Shown here piece by piece: positions 6,679 to 16,523 of a DNA stretch of 64,000 nucleotides. Position 1 is the first letter of the stretch; each line of letters starts with the position of its first letter. Below the pieces are notes generated by a model. The model did not search any database. It had not been told where the DNA came from and was given only the letters and a program-made list of their open reading frames with translations. Origin of the DNA: Prevotellaceae bacterium (lineage in GTDB: Bacteria; Bacteroidota; Bacteroidia; Bacteroidales; UBA932); contig JAIRNF010000010.1 in NCBI GenBank assembly GCA_031258195.1, forward strand, positions 1-64,000, in the 5' to 3' direction. The translations under genes were made by a program, and so were the position numbers.

Positions 6679-9096
6679 ATGAGAAAAATTATATTCTGGT
6701 CGGTATTGTCGCCGATATTATTAACCATCACCAAACTTTCCGCACAAGATATGAAATACCAGCAGCCTCCTAAAGACATTGCCGATCTGGTAGCGGCAAA
6801 GCCAACCCCATCTGTAAGCATTAACAACGATGCGACTTGGATGCTAATTATGGAGCGCGCCGTATTTGTTCCGCTTGAAGATTTAGCCGCGGAAGAGCTG
6901 GGTTTGGGCGGCGCCCAGATTAATCCGGCAACTTTTGGTCCTAGCCGTAGCCGTTATGTTACAGGACTAAAGCTGAAGAATCTTTCTACACTTCAAGAGC
7001 AGACCGTTACAGGCTTACCGTCTAGCCCTAAGCTAACCGACGTACGGTGGTCGCCCAACGGTAAGTATGTGTATTTTAACCATACCACGGCAAACGACAT
7101 AGAGCTATGGCGAATTTCTCCTGCCGATGCAAAGGCTGTTAAGCTAAGCAACCGTAGGCTTAACGGCGCGTTTGGTTATACCTATACATTTATAAATGAC
7201 GAAGAGCTGATTATTTTTGCTGTTCCTGCGAATATTGGAAGCAAGCCCCGAAAGCCCTTAGTACCAACCGGTGTGGTTGCGCAAGAAAACGTGGGTAAAT
7301 CTCGCCCTGCGCCAACATATCAAAACTTGCTGGAAAGTCCTTATGACGAAGAGCTGTTCGATTACTACTTTACCTCGCAACCTGTGGTTTGGACTTCGAA
7401 TGGCGAGCGGGAGTTGGGCTCTCCTGCTATTTATATGTATGCGCAAGTCTCTCCTGATAATCAATATCTGTTGGTTTCGACCATTCATCGTCCTTATTCG
7501 TATCAAGTACCCATGTATCGGTTCCCCCAAAAATACGAGGTTTGGGATATGAGTGGTAAAGTAATGAAAGTATTGACAGATAACCCTCTGGAAGAAAGCA
7601 TACCTATTGGGTACGATGTCGCGTCGGCTTATCCGCGTAGCTTCGGCTGGCGGAGCGATGTCCCTTCGACCGTTGTATGGGCGGAGGCTCTAGACGGTGG
7701 CGTTGGACGAACAAAGCTACCTTATTTTGATGCTGTATTTACGCTTTCGGCTCCTTTTGACGGAGAAAAACAGCTGCTAATTAAAACGCGATTCCGTTAC
7801 CGCGGAATATATTGGGGTAACGATAAGCTGGCATTATACTTTGATGGCATGCGGGTAACGCGGCGTAGCAGAACCTATCGCTTCGACCCGTCCGATTTAA
7901 GCAAAGAACCCGAACTGCTATTCGATCTTTCTACTAACGACCGCTATAACGATCCGGGCAACCCTGTTCGCGTACGAAATGCCTACGGCTATTCGGTGCT
8001 ATATACGGGCAAAGCTAACAACGAGCTGCTGTTTACAGGTAACGGCGCCTCGCCCGAGGGCGATATGCCTTTCCTTAACCGCTTCGATCTTAAAACAAAG
8101 AGAACGACAACACTTTGGCGTTGCGTTGCTCCATACAACGAGAGGGTGGCTGATGTTATAGACCCGGCAAAGCGTATTTTTATTACATCAAAACAATCGG
8201 TGGAAGAGCCCGCGAACTACTACTTACATAATATACCTAAGAAAAAAGTAGCGCGGCTTACAGCCTTCGAGCATCCTTATCCGCAGATGTTAGGCGTAAA
8301 GAAAGAGCTGGTAAGATATAAGCGCGCCGATGGAATAGACCTTACGGCTACGGTATATACGCCAAAGGGCTACGATCCCGAACGCGACGGACGCTTACCT
8401 GTGCTAATGTGGGCTTATCCGCATGAGTACAAATCGGCATCTGATGCGGCGCAAGTTCGCGGATCGAAATATTCGTTTACTCGTCTGTCTTATGGATCGC
8501 CTGTGCTATGGGTTACGCGGGGCTTTGTGGTAATGGACGAAACCGAGATGCCCATAGTGGGTGTGGATGGTAAAGAGCCTAACGATGGTTTTGTTGAACA
8601 GCTGGTAATGAATGCCGAAGCGGCAATTAAAAAGATTGACGAAATGGGCATTGGCGATCCCGACCGTGTTGCTGTTGGCGGTCACTCGTACGGAGCGTTT
8701 ATGACGGCGAATCTTCTGGCGCATACCAACCTGTTTAAAGCGGGTATTGCACGTAGCGGTGCGTATAATAGAACGCTTACTCCGTTCGGCTTTCAAGACG
8801 AACGCCGTACTTACTGGCAAGCCCCGGAGATATATAATACGATGTCTCCCTTCATGTATGCCGATAAGATAAAGACGCCCATTTTACTCGTGCACGGGGA
8901 CGCCGATAATAACACAGGTACATTTACCGTACAAAGCGAGCGTTTTTATGCCGCGCTAAAAGGCAATGGCGGAACGGCGCGCTTAGTGTCGCTTCCGTAC
9001 GAAAGCCACGATTACTCAGCAAGAGAAAATATAATGCACATGCTGTACGAAACGGATATGTGGCTTAAGAAGTATGTAAAAGATTATGAGGAATAA
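6679..9096 (+). CDS. Secreted S9 family serine peptidase (prolyl oligopeptidase clan, glutamyl-endopeptidase-like)
   Basis: The 805-residue protein has an N-terminal signal peptide (about residues 1-22, ending near LSAQ), a long beta-propeller-like region, and a C-terminal alpha/beta-hydrolase domain. Catalytic residues are visible: Ser670 in GGHSYGAF, an Asp in HGDADNN (741-745), and His777 in ESHDYS. The SERFYAALKGNGG and ENIMHMLYE segments after the Asp resemble the S9D (glutamyl endopeptidase) subgroup rather than DPP4. It probably acts in the periplasm or outside the cell on peptides. A secreted M3 peptidase follows 61 bases later, so the two may work together in peptide use. Confidence 0.93.
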   Translation: MRKIIFWSVLSPILLTITKLSAQDMKYQQPPKDIADLVAAKPTPSVSINNDATWMLIMERAVFVPLEDLAAEELGLGGAQINPATFGPSRSRYVTGLKLKNLSTLQEQTVTGLPSSPKLTDVRWSPNGKYVYFNHTTANDIELWRISPADAKAVKLSNRRLNGAFGYTYTFINDEELIIFAVPANIGSKPRKPLVPTGVVAQENVGKSRPAPTYQNLLESPYDEELFDYYFTSQPVVWTSNGERELGSPAIYMYAQVSPDNQYLLVSTIHRPYSYQVPMYRFPQKYEVWDMSGKVMKVLTDNPLEESIPIGYDVASAYPRSFGWRSDVPSTVVWAEALDGGVGRTKLPYFDAVFTLSAPFDGEKQLLIKTRFRYRGIYWGNDKLALYFDGMRVTRRSRTYRFDPSDLSKEPELLFDLSTNDRYNDPGNPVRVRNAYGYSVLYTGKANNELLFTGNGASPEGDMPFLNRFDLKTKRTTTLWRCVAPYNERVADVIDPAKRIFITSKQSVEEPANYYLHNIPKKKVARLTAFEHPYPQMLGVKKELVRYKRADGIDLTATVYTPKGYDPERDGRLPVLMWAYPHEYKSASDAAQVRGSKYSFTRLSYGSPVLWVTRGFVVMDETEMPIVGVDGKEPNDGFVEQLVMNAEAAIKKIDEMGIGDPDRVAVGGHSYGAFMTANLLAHTNLFKAGIARSGAYNRTLTPFGFQDERRTYWQAPEIYNTMSPFMYADKIKTPILLVHGDADNNTGTFTVQSERFYAALKGNGGTARLVSLPYESHDYSARENIMHMLYETDMWLKKYVKDYEE

Positions 9097-9157
9097 TAGC
9101 CAAATGGTTATTATATTTTATAATGGCTAACTAAACAAAACCAATACAAATAGAACA

Positions 9158-11272
9158 ATGAAAAAGTTATCACTCATGATTTTGGCAGTAGGTTTGCTGG
9201 CGGCTTCTTGTGGTGGAGATAAAGCCGCGACAGAGAACCCCTTACTTCAGACTTGGAATACACCTCATGGTGCTCCGCCTTTTGATCAGATTAAAGTCGA
9301 GCATTTCTTGCCCGCGTATGAAGAAGCGATAAAAGCACACAACAGCGAGATCGAAGCTATTGTTAGTAATGCGGAGGAGCCTACATTCGAGAATACGGCG
9401 GCTGCCTACGACCGTTCGGGTAAGTTGTTGGCTCAGGTATCACTTGTATTTGGCGCTGTAAGCCGTACAAATTCTAACGACGAATTACAAGCGTTGGAAA
9501 TAACAACAACTCCAATGCTGACTAAGCACTACGACAATATTGGCTTAAATGCCGATTTATTCGCGCGGATTAAATCGGTGTACGAAAAGCGTGACGCGTT
9601 AAGCTTACAACCCGATCAGCTAAGGCTCGTCGAAGAAATGTATAAAGGCTTTGTACGTGGAGGTATTAACCTTCCTGCTGAGGCGCGAGAAAAGCTTCGC
9701 GGATTAAATGGTAAGATAGCCGACTTGCAGCTTAAGTTTGAGCAAAATGTTATGGCGGAGACTAAAGCTTTTAAGCTGGTTATCGAGAATGAGGCTGACC
9801 TGTCGGGTTTACCGGAAGGAACTATTGCCGCGGCTGCCGTCCTCGCCGCAAAAGACGGCTTGGAAGGGAAGTGGGTATTTACTCTTGATAATCCAAGCGT
9901 GATGCCGTTCCTGCAATATGCCGATAATCGCGAGCTTCGTAAACGGCTATTTGAGGCGTATATCAATCGTTGCAACAACAATAACAACGAAGATAATAAG
10001 GCTGTTATCGCGGAGTTAGTCGCCCTTCGTGCGGAAAAGGCGCGGCTTTTGGGATATAAGAATTTTGCGGAGTATGTGCTGGAGGACAGAATGGCAAAGA
10101 CTTCGGAAAATGTGTACGATTTGCTAAATAATGTTTGGAGTCCCGCTCTAAAAGTAGCAAAGCAAGAGCTGGCGGAAATGCGGATGTTGGCTAAGAAAGA
10201 GGGGATGGACGAAGAGCTACAAGGTTGGGACTGGCGTTACTATAGCGAAAAAGTAATGAAGGCAAAATACGATCTTAACGACGAGATGCTTCGCCCGTAC
10301 TTCAAAATAGATAACGTATTAGAAGGTATTTTCTATGTTGCCAACCGGCTTTATGGTATTACATTTAAAGAGGTAAACAATCTGCCGAAATATCATGATG
10401 ATGTTAGAACGTTTGAGGTATATGATAAAGATGGCTCAACTTTGTTAGCGTTGTTCTATGCCGATTTTTATGCTCGTCCCGGCGCTAAGCGCGGTGGCGC
10501 GTGGTGCGGTAGAATACGTACACAAGGGTATGACGATAACGGAAATTACATTCCGCCTATCGTTACTAACGTTTGTAACTTTCCTTCGCCCTCGGGAGAT
10601 AAGCCTTCGCTGCTAAATGCCGACGAGGTTGAAACAATGTTCCATGAGTTCGGACATGCGCTGCACGGTTTCTTTACCAATACAAGATACGCCGGTATTA
10701 GAGGGGTCTCTCGCGACTTTGTTGAGCTACCTTCGCAGGTTAATGAGCGCTGGGCATTCCAGCCCGAAGTGCTGGAGGTGTATGCGAAGCATTACGAAAC
10801 AGGCGAGGTAATTCCTGCCGAATTAGTTAAGAAAATAGAAGCGAGCGGTAAATACGGGCAAGGTTTTAAAACTGTAGAATATACTGCTGCGTCTATTCTC
10901 GATATGGATTATCACATACAGACAGAAGTACCCCGGAATTTGGATGTGCTGAAGTTTGAGGATGAGTCGACGAAGAAGATAGGCTCGCTTAAGCAAATAC
11001 CTCCACGTTATCGCGGTACATATTTTAGACATACAATGGGCGGTGGCTATACTGCCGGATACTACAGCTATTTATGGTCTGAAGTGCTTGATGCTGACGC
11101 GTTCGATGCGTTCCTGGAAGCAGGTGATATTTTCGATCAAACAACTGCCAAAAAGTTTCGGGATGAAGTTCTTTCACGCGGCGGCTCGGAAGACGAAATG
11201 GTAATGTATGTTAAGTTCCGCGGTTCAGAGCCTAGCATTGATCCGCTTCTTAAGAATAGGGGGCTGAAATAG
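9158..11272 (+). CDS. dcp: M3 family metallopeptidase, peptidyl-dipeptidase Dcp-like lipoprotein
   Basis: Dcp-type enzymes release dipeptides from peptide C-termini. The 704-residue protein has a lipoprotein signal with lipobox LAASC (Cys18, followed by Gly), so it is likely membrane-anchored on the periplasmic side. The zinc motif HEFGH is at residues 496-500 within MFHEFGHALHGFF, and the M3 C-terminal segment with a YTAGYYSYLWSEVLDADAF stretch is intact. N-terminal NPLLQTWNTPHGAPPFDQIK is the Dcp/OpdA start. It follows the S9 peptidase on the same strand, and a hairpin-bearing repeat lies just downstream. Confidence 0.95.
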   Translation: MKKLSLMILAVGLLAASCGGDKAATENPLLQTWNTPHGAPPFDQIKVEHFLPAYEEAIKAHNSEIEAIVSNAEEPTFENTAAAYDRSGKLLAQVSLVFGAVSRTNSNDELQALEITTTPMLTKHYDNIGLNADLFARIKSVYEKRDALSLQPDQLRLVEEMYKGFVRGGINLPAEAREKLRGLNGKIADLQLKFEQNVMAETKAFKLVIENEADLSGLPEGTIAAAAVLAAKDGLEGKWVFTLDNPSVMPFLQYADNRELRKRLFEAYINRCNNNNNEDNKAVIAELVALRAEKARLLGYKNFAEYVLEDRMAKTSENVYDLLNNVWSPALKVAKQELAEMRMLAKKEGMDEELQGWDWRYYSEKVMKAKYDLNDEMLRPYFKIDNVLEGIFYVANRLYGITFKEVNNLPKYHDDVRTFEVYDKDGSTLLALFYADFYARPGAKRGGAWCGRIRTQGYDDNGNYIPPIVTNVCNFPSPSGDKPSLLNADEVETMFHEFGHALHGFFTNTRYAGIRGVSRDFVELPSQVNERWAFQPEVLEVYAKHYETGEVIPAELVKKIEASGKYGQGFKTVEYTAASILDMDYHIQTEVPRNLDVLKFEDESTKKIGSLKQIPPRYRGTYFRHTMGGGYTAGYYSYLWSEVLDADAFDAFLEAGDIFDQTTAKKFRDEVLSRGGSEDEMVMYVKFRGSEPSIDPLLKNRGLK

Positions 11273-11293
11273 GCTTGCGTTTCGCGTAAAATA

Positions 11294-11438
11294 AAAGAGG
11301 CTGTCTAAAAAGCTTTATTACTTCGTCATGTCGAACGAACGTGAGCTATCTGTTCGCTTATAGCGTCTTACCGCTTACAGACAGGTTCCTCCTTTCGGTC
11401 GGAATGACATGTTTGTTTACTTTTTAGACAGCCTCTTT
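11294..11438. repeat. Long hairpin with degenerate REP-like core
   Basis: A perfect 19-bp inverted repeat (AAAGAGGCTGTCTAAAAAG 11294-11312, partner 11420-11438) encloses 107 bases. Inside is a degraded copy of the palindromic element seen at 41795, 47670 and 62250: GTCATGTCGAACGAACGTGAG at one end and CTTTCGGTCGGAATGACAT at the other. It lies between the convergent M3 peptidase and giant pseudogene and may terminate both. The 273-base gap 11273-11545 contains this element and the true C-terminal end of the pseudogene. Confidence 0.7.
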
Positions 11439-11455
11439 GCTATTATAGTTGGTGC

Positions 11456-12335
11456 TTACAATGTTTCTACGCTGGTAATCTTAATCTCTACGGTTCTATC
11501 GTTACCTTCGACTTTATAGTTATTATAAGGTGTGGCTATTTCAAATTCTTTACCGTTCGTATATTGAGGTATAGTTACCGTACCGGTTATAACATCGGGT
11601 ATAATCCGTGCTATGGATAGCCGATCCCCCCGATATTTCGTAGGTAACTACAATTGGTCTGTGGTAGCTTGCTCCTGCTTCAACAAAGCCGACTTTGCAT
11701 TTGCCTTTCTTGTTTGGCTCGGAGGCGTCATCAACTCGTTCAATTTTTAGCAATGCTTGTATTACGATATATAGCTCGGCGGTAGCCTTGTCGTCGCCGC
11801 AGATAATCTCATACTGTAACGAGTCCGTTCCTACATACGAAGGTGTTGGTACGAAGTCGATTTCTTTACCGCTAGCGATAGAGGCGGTATCTCTTGCGGG
11901 TGGCTTTCCTACGACAAAATCAATGTTAATGTTGGCAACGGTACATTCGGCTAATCGATCGTTCGTTAATACATCGGCCGATTTTCCAAGGCTATTAGTC
12001 GGAATCGCCAACGTATCGTTAACGGCGATAAGCATTTGGTTGCGGGGCTTAAATCCGTCGTTGTTATCGTAATCACATTCTTGTTGAACGGGGGTTCCAC
12101 TGCCATCGTCGTTAAAGCGTACTACCAGCTTCTCATACGGTGCGAACGAGGAAATATTTTCTACCTTAATCGTACACTCTCCTGTTTGCCCGGGGAGTAC
12201 CGCTATATTTTTACCGGCAGCCGCAATAAAGTTAGCCGGCAGAATATCATCTTTATACACGCTAACATACACAGGAGGACCAATAGCCGCATCTCCTTCG
12301 TTTTTAAGCTTAACGTTAATATAATAATTAAAGAA
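11456..12335 (-). pseudogene. Fragment 4 of the giant pseudogene: CARDB-like, cadherin-like and Calx-beta-like end
   Basis: From about 12330 the frame reads INVKLKNEGDAAIGPPVYVS (a CARDB-like segment found at the same place in the 1784-residue paralog), then SADVLTNDRLAEC and ERVDDASEPNKKGKCKVG of the Calx-beta-like end. It is cut short at 11550 by a shift in the C6 run at 11626-11631 (plus strand). Removing one base continues RIIPDVITGTVTIPQY to a stop at 11456-11458. Confidence 0.7.
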
Positions 12336-14635
12336 TCGCCTTTTGCGTGGTGGCTGTATGACGGGTTTCCGTCGAAATTAAGATTTGGCAGTAAAAATAA
12401 CGGACACCCAAACTTATTCAGCGTTGTTTGCTGCGGTAAATAACCATTGTATGGACGAACATCTCCGCAGCCGCCTCCGGTTAACGTTGTGGCCGGATTA
12501 AACCGTACTTTAGGTACGGTAAGGTCTTCGTTAATATTAACCGAGTTGTAGGCGAACTGATTCCACGCCTTGCGCGCCAGAGCACACGTACCTGCCGGGC
12601 TGCTGGCGTATACATGCAGCCGGGTGTCTCCGGTAACTATAATTTCGGCAGCGCCATCGCCGTTAATATCGGCAACAACGGGGTATTCGATAGCTGTTCC
12701 GGACGTACACGCCGTTACCGGAATTTTATTCGCGCCTGTTTTCCCGTCTAAAATTCGAAGAGATTGGGTATCTCTGTAAACTAATTCGTTATCGCCATCC
12801 TGATCGAAATCGAACATTACCATCGTGGTTGCTCCCGAATCATCGTTTGTATTTATTACCCATTTTTGCGTTAGCCTTTTTGTCTGAGGATCGTACCGAA
12901 AGGCGTACGATTTCATATAACCTGTAAAACATATTTCAGGTTGGTTTTTCCCGTCGGCATTATCAATATCTCCAATAAATGCCACAGATACGCCGTACGC
13001 CCACTGATTATCCGAGTATATAGGTAGATCGTTGATAATATCGGTATGCATAACCTTACCTGTTCGCGGGTTCCATATATATAAACCTCCTTTACCCGAC
13101 GGGTTGCGAAATCTACCATTTGTCTCAATAACATCTGGCAATCCGTCGCCATCCATATCGGCAATGGCGGTTGCTCCGTCGACAGCTTCGTTATGAGTTT
13201 CGTTATTAGGTCCCTGCTTGCCGCACTTGCTCCACAAAGTAAAAGAGTTGCCCGACGCGCCGGTCGGGTTTGTAATGTTTACCTTATACGCGCGGTTACC
13301 GCCAATTACTTCGGGTACGCCGTCGCCATCCATATCGCCTATCGCCATAATAGATGCCCCTTGCGAAGTTTGGTTGTTATTCGTATGCCCTCCAAAGCCG
13401 AATCCGGTAGCCGTATCATCGGTTTTATCGGCGTTTTTTAAGTAGTCTCCATCGACCAGCGGCTCCACCATCGTACGCGCGTTGAAGACTTTATCGTAGG
13501 TAACTACTTCCGGAATACCATCGCCGTTAAAATCTACAATCATCGGTTGCGCCATTTCTTTGGTAGATAGAGCCGAGTAGGCGCCGCGTTTTTCAACTCC
13601 GCTTACCTTAAACTCTTCGTATAGCATGGTGTTGGGGTTATATACATACTTAATCAGCTTGAGCTGGTTGGCCGCTGTGTTTTTTATATGGTCGGTACAT
13701 ATGAAAATGGCGGCATAGTCGTTATTATCGACTTTAGCGATAGAGTAGGGGGCGGCTACGTTGTTAAAGTAAGGGGTGGCGAGCGTTTGTTGATGTTCCG
13801 GCTTATTATCTTTAAGCTTAAAGATATATAGCTGCTTGGTAGAAACGCCCGAGGTAGATGTTCTACCGACAATAATTTCGGTATAGCCGTCGTTATCAAT
13901 ATCGCCCACGATAGGTATGTTGTGGCTATTTACCGAATAGGCCGTAGAGGTGCTCGATAGCGGCTTAAAGGTAAAGTCGATACCAAGAGGATCGTCAAAA
14001 TATTCTGCGTCGCTAATATTATCCGGCTCTTCCGCTACGGATAGACGTAACCACGCGTTAGCAGTATGTGCGCCGTAGGTTACTTCGTACCGCAAGCTGT
14101 CGTACCCGATAAAGCCGTTACTTGGCGTATAGATTATCTTGTTATTACTGACTACCGCATTACCGTTTTGTGGATTTATTGCTATACTACTTACCGTAGC
14201 CGTTAATGTGGGAAAATCGTCGTTTGCCAGTACGTCGGCTTCAACCGCTTTGTTTTTGGTAGTGCCGGCATAGTCGTCTTGTATATCATATACATAAACG
14301 GTTTTACTTACCGCTTCATCAGGGCATCCCAGCTCCGGATTCTTAACGGTAAGCGTTACGGTTTTGCCGCCTGTGTCGGACCATTTGACGCCACTAACGG
14401 TCGCGCCCGATCCCGATGCCGGGGTAGCGTCCGCAAATGCCCAATCAAACGTTTTACCCTCAGGACGAGTGACTGTCGCTGAGAAAGAAGCCTCGTTGTT
14501 AACCTTTACGAATTGGGGTATGCCGATAACAAGGTCGAGCGCGTCGTTTTGTACAAATGTTTCGACAACTATTTTCTTAGGATCCGTATCAATCTCAACA
14601 GAGTAGTAGCCCTCTTCGTTTGCCGGTCGGTATAT
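12203..14635 (-). pseudogene. Fragment 3 of the giant pseudogene: PKD-like, cadherin-like and FG-GAP module
   Basis: The frame is open from about 14635. It carries a PKD-like segment (WAFADATPASGSG), the cadherin-like NKAVEADVLANDDF domain, then the FG-GAP module (GDIDNDGYTEIIVG, DFNGDGIPEVVTYD, IGDMDGDGVPEVIGG, FDFDQDGDNELVYRD, VADINGDGAAEIIVTG) and WNQFAYNSVNINEDLTVP. It shifts frame near 12331 (GDS then FNYYINVKLKNEGD if one T is added). Confidence 0.75.
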
Positions 14636-15590
14636 GAGCTACTCGTTCCTATTATGGTAGGATTGTTATTTACATCGGCCGCGGGTCCTTTCCACCAGCG
14701 GTAGTTTTTAGCATATCCGGCGTATAGGGTTAACGACTGTCCTTCGCACTTATAGGATATTTCGGGGAAAGAAAAATCGCCAAACCCGCTTAGATACCCA
14801 TAGCTGCCACACGTATTATCGCTAAACATATAGCCTAAAGAAAAGGCGCCTTTTGTGTTTTTTACAGTGTTAACCCCAGCCGTCCATGCGTTTATATGTA
14901 AACGCGTATATCGCCAGTCCGAAAGCCCTGTATTTGCGTGGAATGGGGAGAAACTACTCGGCACAATAACGGTTGAAGAGCCGTTAACCGAAAAACCGTC
15001 AATATTATCTTTGTGGGTTATTACGAAAATATAATGGTTAAGCGCATTTGCCGCGGAAGAGTTAGACTTATAGAAAGCCATATCTCTGCTTTGTATGAAG
15101 TACATGCTCGGCGGGAGCGATGCTCCAGATTCTTGGACTGGATTTTTTAGCATTGCGGATAGATGGTAAACATATAGGGGCTCGCTAGCTTCTACCATAT
15201 AATATTCGCTTGTAACGGGCAGCTCATACATATCTCCCGCGTTGATTAAGGTTTCGAGTGTTGACGAACCGCTTGCGTCTACCATGTTGAATGTCGTGTT
15301 TGGTTTAGTAGCCATAATGAAAGCGTACTCGGTCGCGTCAACTTGCCTATTTATCGGATATGTTCGAAGTACAATATAGCTTTTGGCAAGTTGATCTACA
15401 GGAACAATCTGGTCTCCTATCATATCTCCGTTAAATGTACTTTCGTAAACGGCTACAGCGATATTTTCGTCGGATGTTATTTTTGTTCCAAATAGAGGTT
15501 GAGTAGCATTGCTACCTACTTCCGCCCGTGTTTCTCCCGCATTTAATGATATGTTTAAGGTAGTATTGTAGTGTACTATTCTTTAAATTA
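14569..15590 (-). pseudogene. Fragment 2 of the giant pseudogene: rest of IgGFc-like domain and first Ig-like part
   Basis: The open frame really begins near 15590 (HYNTTLNISLNAGETRAEVG), not at the internal ATG at 15423. It continues the IgGFc-like domain (TEYAFIMATKPNTTF, YYMVEASEPLYVYHLS) and then an Ig/PKD-like part (SYKCEGQSLTLYAGYAKNYR). It runs out of frame near 14628, where the other frame continues PANEEGYYSVEIDTDPKKIV. Confidence 0.7.
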
Positions 15591-16159
15591 ATCGCGATAT
15601 TGGTGTTGTCTTCGGTCGCGACGATATGAAAGCTACGCCTTGAGTTTGGATAGGATGTCGTGGTAAAAGGATATTTATTCTGAAAAGATAAAAAGAATTC
15701 TTTTCCTAAGGCGCCGCCCCCTTTTAGAGTAAATAAATCTTTTAAACAAGGTCCGTCTGCCATGTAGCTGGCGTATATCGGATTATCCGAAGTAACCTGT
15801 ATTCCGAATTTGTTTTTTGTAGTGGTAGAGTTTGCCGGTCGATTCTCTATGTCGGCTAGAGCATATTGTCCGGCGGCGGGAGTTCTTGCGAACGTTACCA
15901 ATTTAGTTTCTCCGGCTGTAAGGGTTAGGAGAATTTGCTTATCGCCGCCTTTATACTTTATTAGAACAACGGCGGGTTTATCTCCTGCTGTTAGTATTAC
16001 GCGAGCCGGATCATCGCATTTTCCTGTAGCGTATATTTCGTCAACATCAGGCGCGACGAACCAGAATTCGGTATCCTGCGCTAAAAGCGTATTGTTGTAA
16101 GCAAGTAATAACGCTAAAAGTATCGTCCCTTTTCCGAGGAGAATCTTTTTAATGCTCAT
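15512..16159 (-). pseudogene. Fragment 1 of the giant pseudogene: signal peptide and IgGFc-binding-like domain
   Basis: Begins with MSIKKILLGKGTILLALLLA, a signal peptide ending near LLAQ. The FWFVAPDVDEIYAT start and later SRRSFHIVATEDNTNIAINL match the IgGFc-binding-type domain common in Bacteroidota surface proteins. After about 15582 the frame turns into an unrelated tail (QYYLKHIIKC); one added base in the AAA run restores HYNTTLNISLNAGET of fragment 2. Confidence 0.75.
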
Positions 16160-16241
16160 GGTGTGGTTTTTGGTAGCTAAAACAGAGTTCTTTTTAGAGT
16201 TTATGAAAAAAGAATTTTCTCTATAGTTAACGTATATCGGT

Positions 16242-16249
16242 CAAAGTTA
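16242..16249 (-). promoter_or_regulatory. Probable -7 box of the giant pseudogene
   Basis: TAACTTTG on the minus strand (16249-16242), about 83 bases before the ATG at 16159. The 364-base gap 16160-16523 holds this box and the terminator of the next gene upstream; nothing else is recognised in it. Confidence 0.4.
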
Positions 16250-16465
16250 GGAAATATACGATAAGTTATTGGTAATTAAGGTATTCTGGCGCTTAAATGG
16301 GCGATGTCGCTTAACGAACGGACCTTAAGTGTTAATTTTATCCGCTTGGTTGTGAGAGGGTTGGAATTTAAGGCTCGGTCGTTTTTTTGATCTTGAAAAT
16401 GAGGTGTTGTAATTTTTCACCTTGCTTAGCTTTATTTAGCTGGTTTATGCTTAAGCTTAATTATA

Positions 16466-16500
16466 AAAAGGCGCTATATGGTAGTAATATAGCGCCTTTT
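16466..16500 (-). terminator. Terminator of the 1784-residue giant gene
   Basis: A perfect 14-bp inverted repeat (AAAAGGCGCTATAT 16466-16479 / ATATAGCGCCTTTT 16487-16500) 24 bases beyond the stop. On the minus strand the stem ends in TTTTTATAATT, a usable T-tail. Confidence 0.85.
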
Positions 16501-16523
16501 GTCAGGTTAGCTTATCATAGAAG

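Larger units (their letters stand above)
11456..16159 (-). pseudogene. Frameshifted giant FG-GAP surface protein (IgGFc-binding-like N-terminus)
   Basis: Four consecutive minus-strand reading frames join into one ~1,560-residue protein if four single-base shifts are corrected, near 15583, 14628, 12331 and 11628. In order it has: a signal peptide (1-27); an IgGFc-binding-protein-like N-terminal domain (FWFVAP, ATEYAFIMATKPN); a PKD/Ig-like part; a cadherin-like 'ADVLANDDF' domain; an FG-GAP module with Ca-binding-like DxDGDG loops; the WNQFAYNSVNINEDLTVP motif; another 'ADVLTNDR' domain; and a Calx-beta-like end. It is a paralog of the two intact giants upstream. The last shift lies in a run of six Gs and the 12331 and 15583 shifts lie in short T/A runs, so decay or slippage variation are both possible. 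A TAACTTTG box precedes it. Confidence 0.85.

Noticed and set aside
11456..16159. Treating the four minus-strand frames as four separate genes
   Set aside because: They continue one paralog alignment without gaps, and each internal ATG starts inside a domain.
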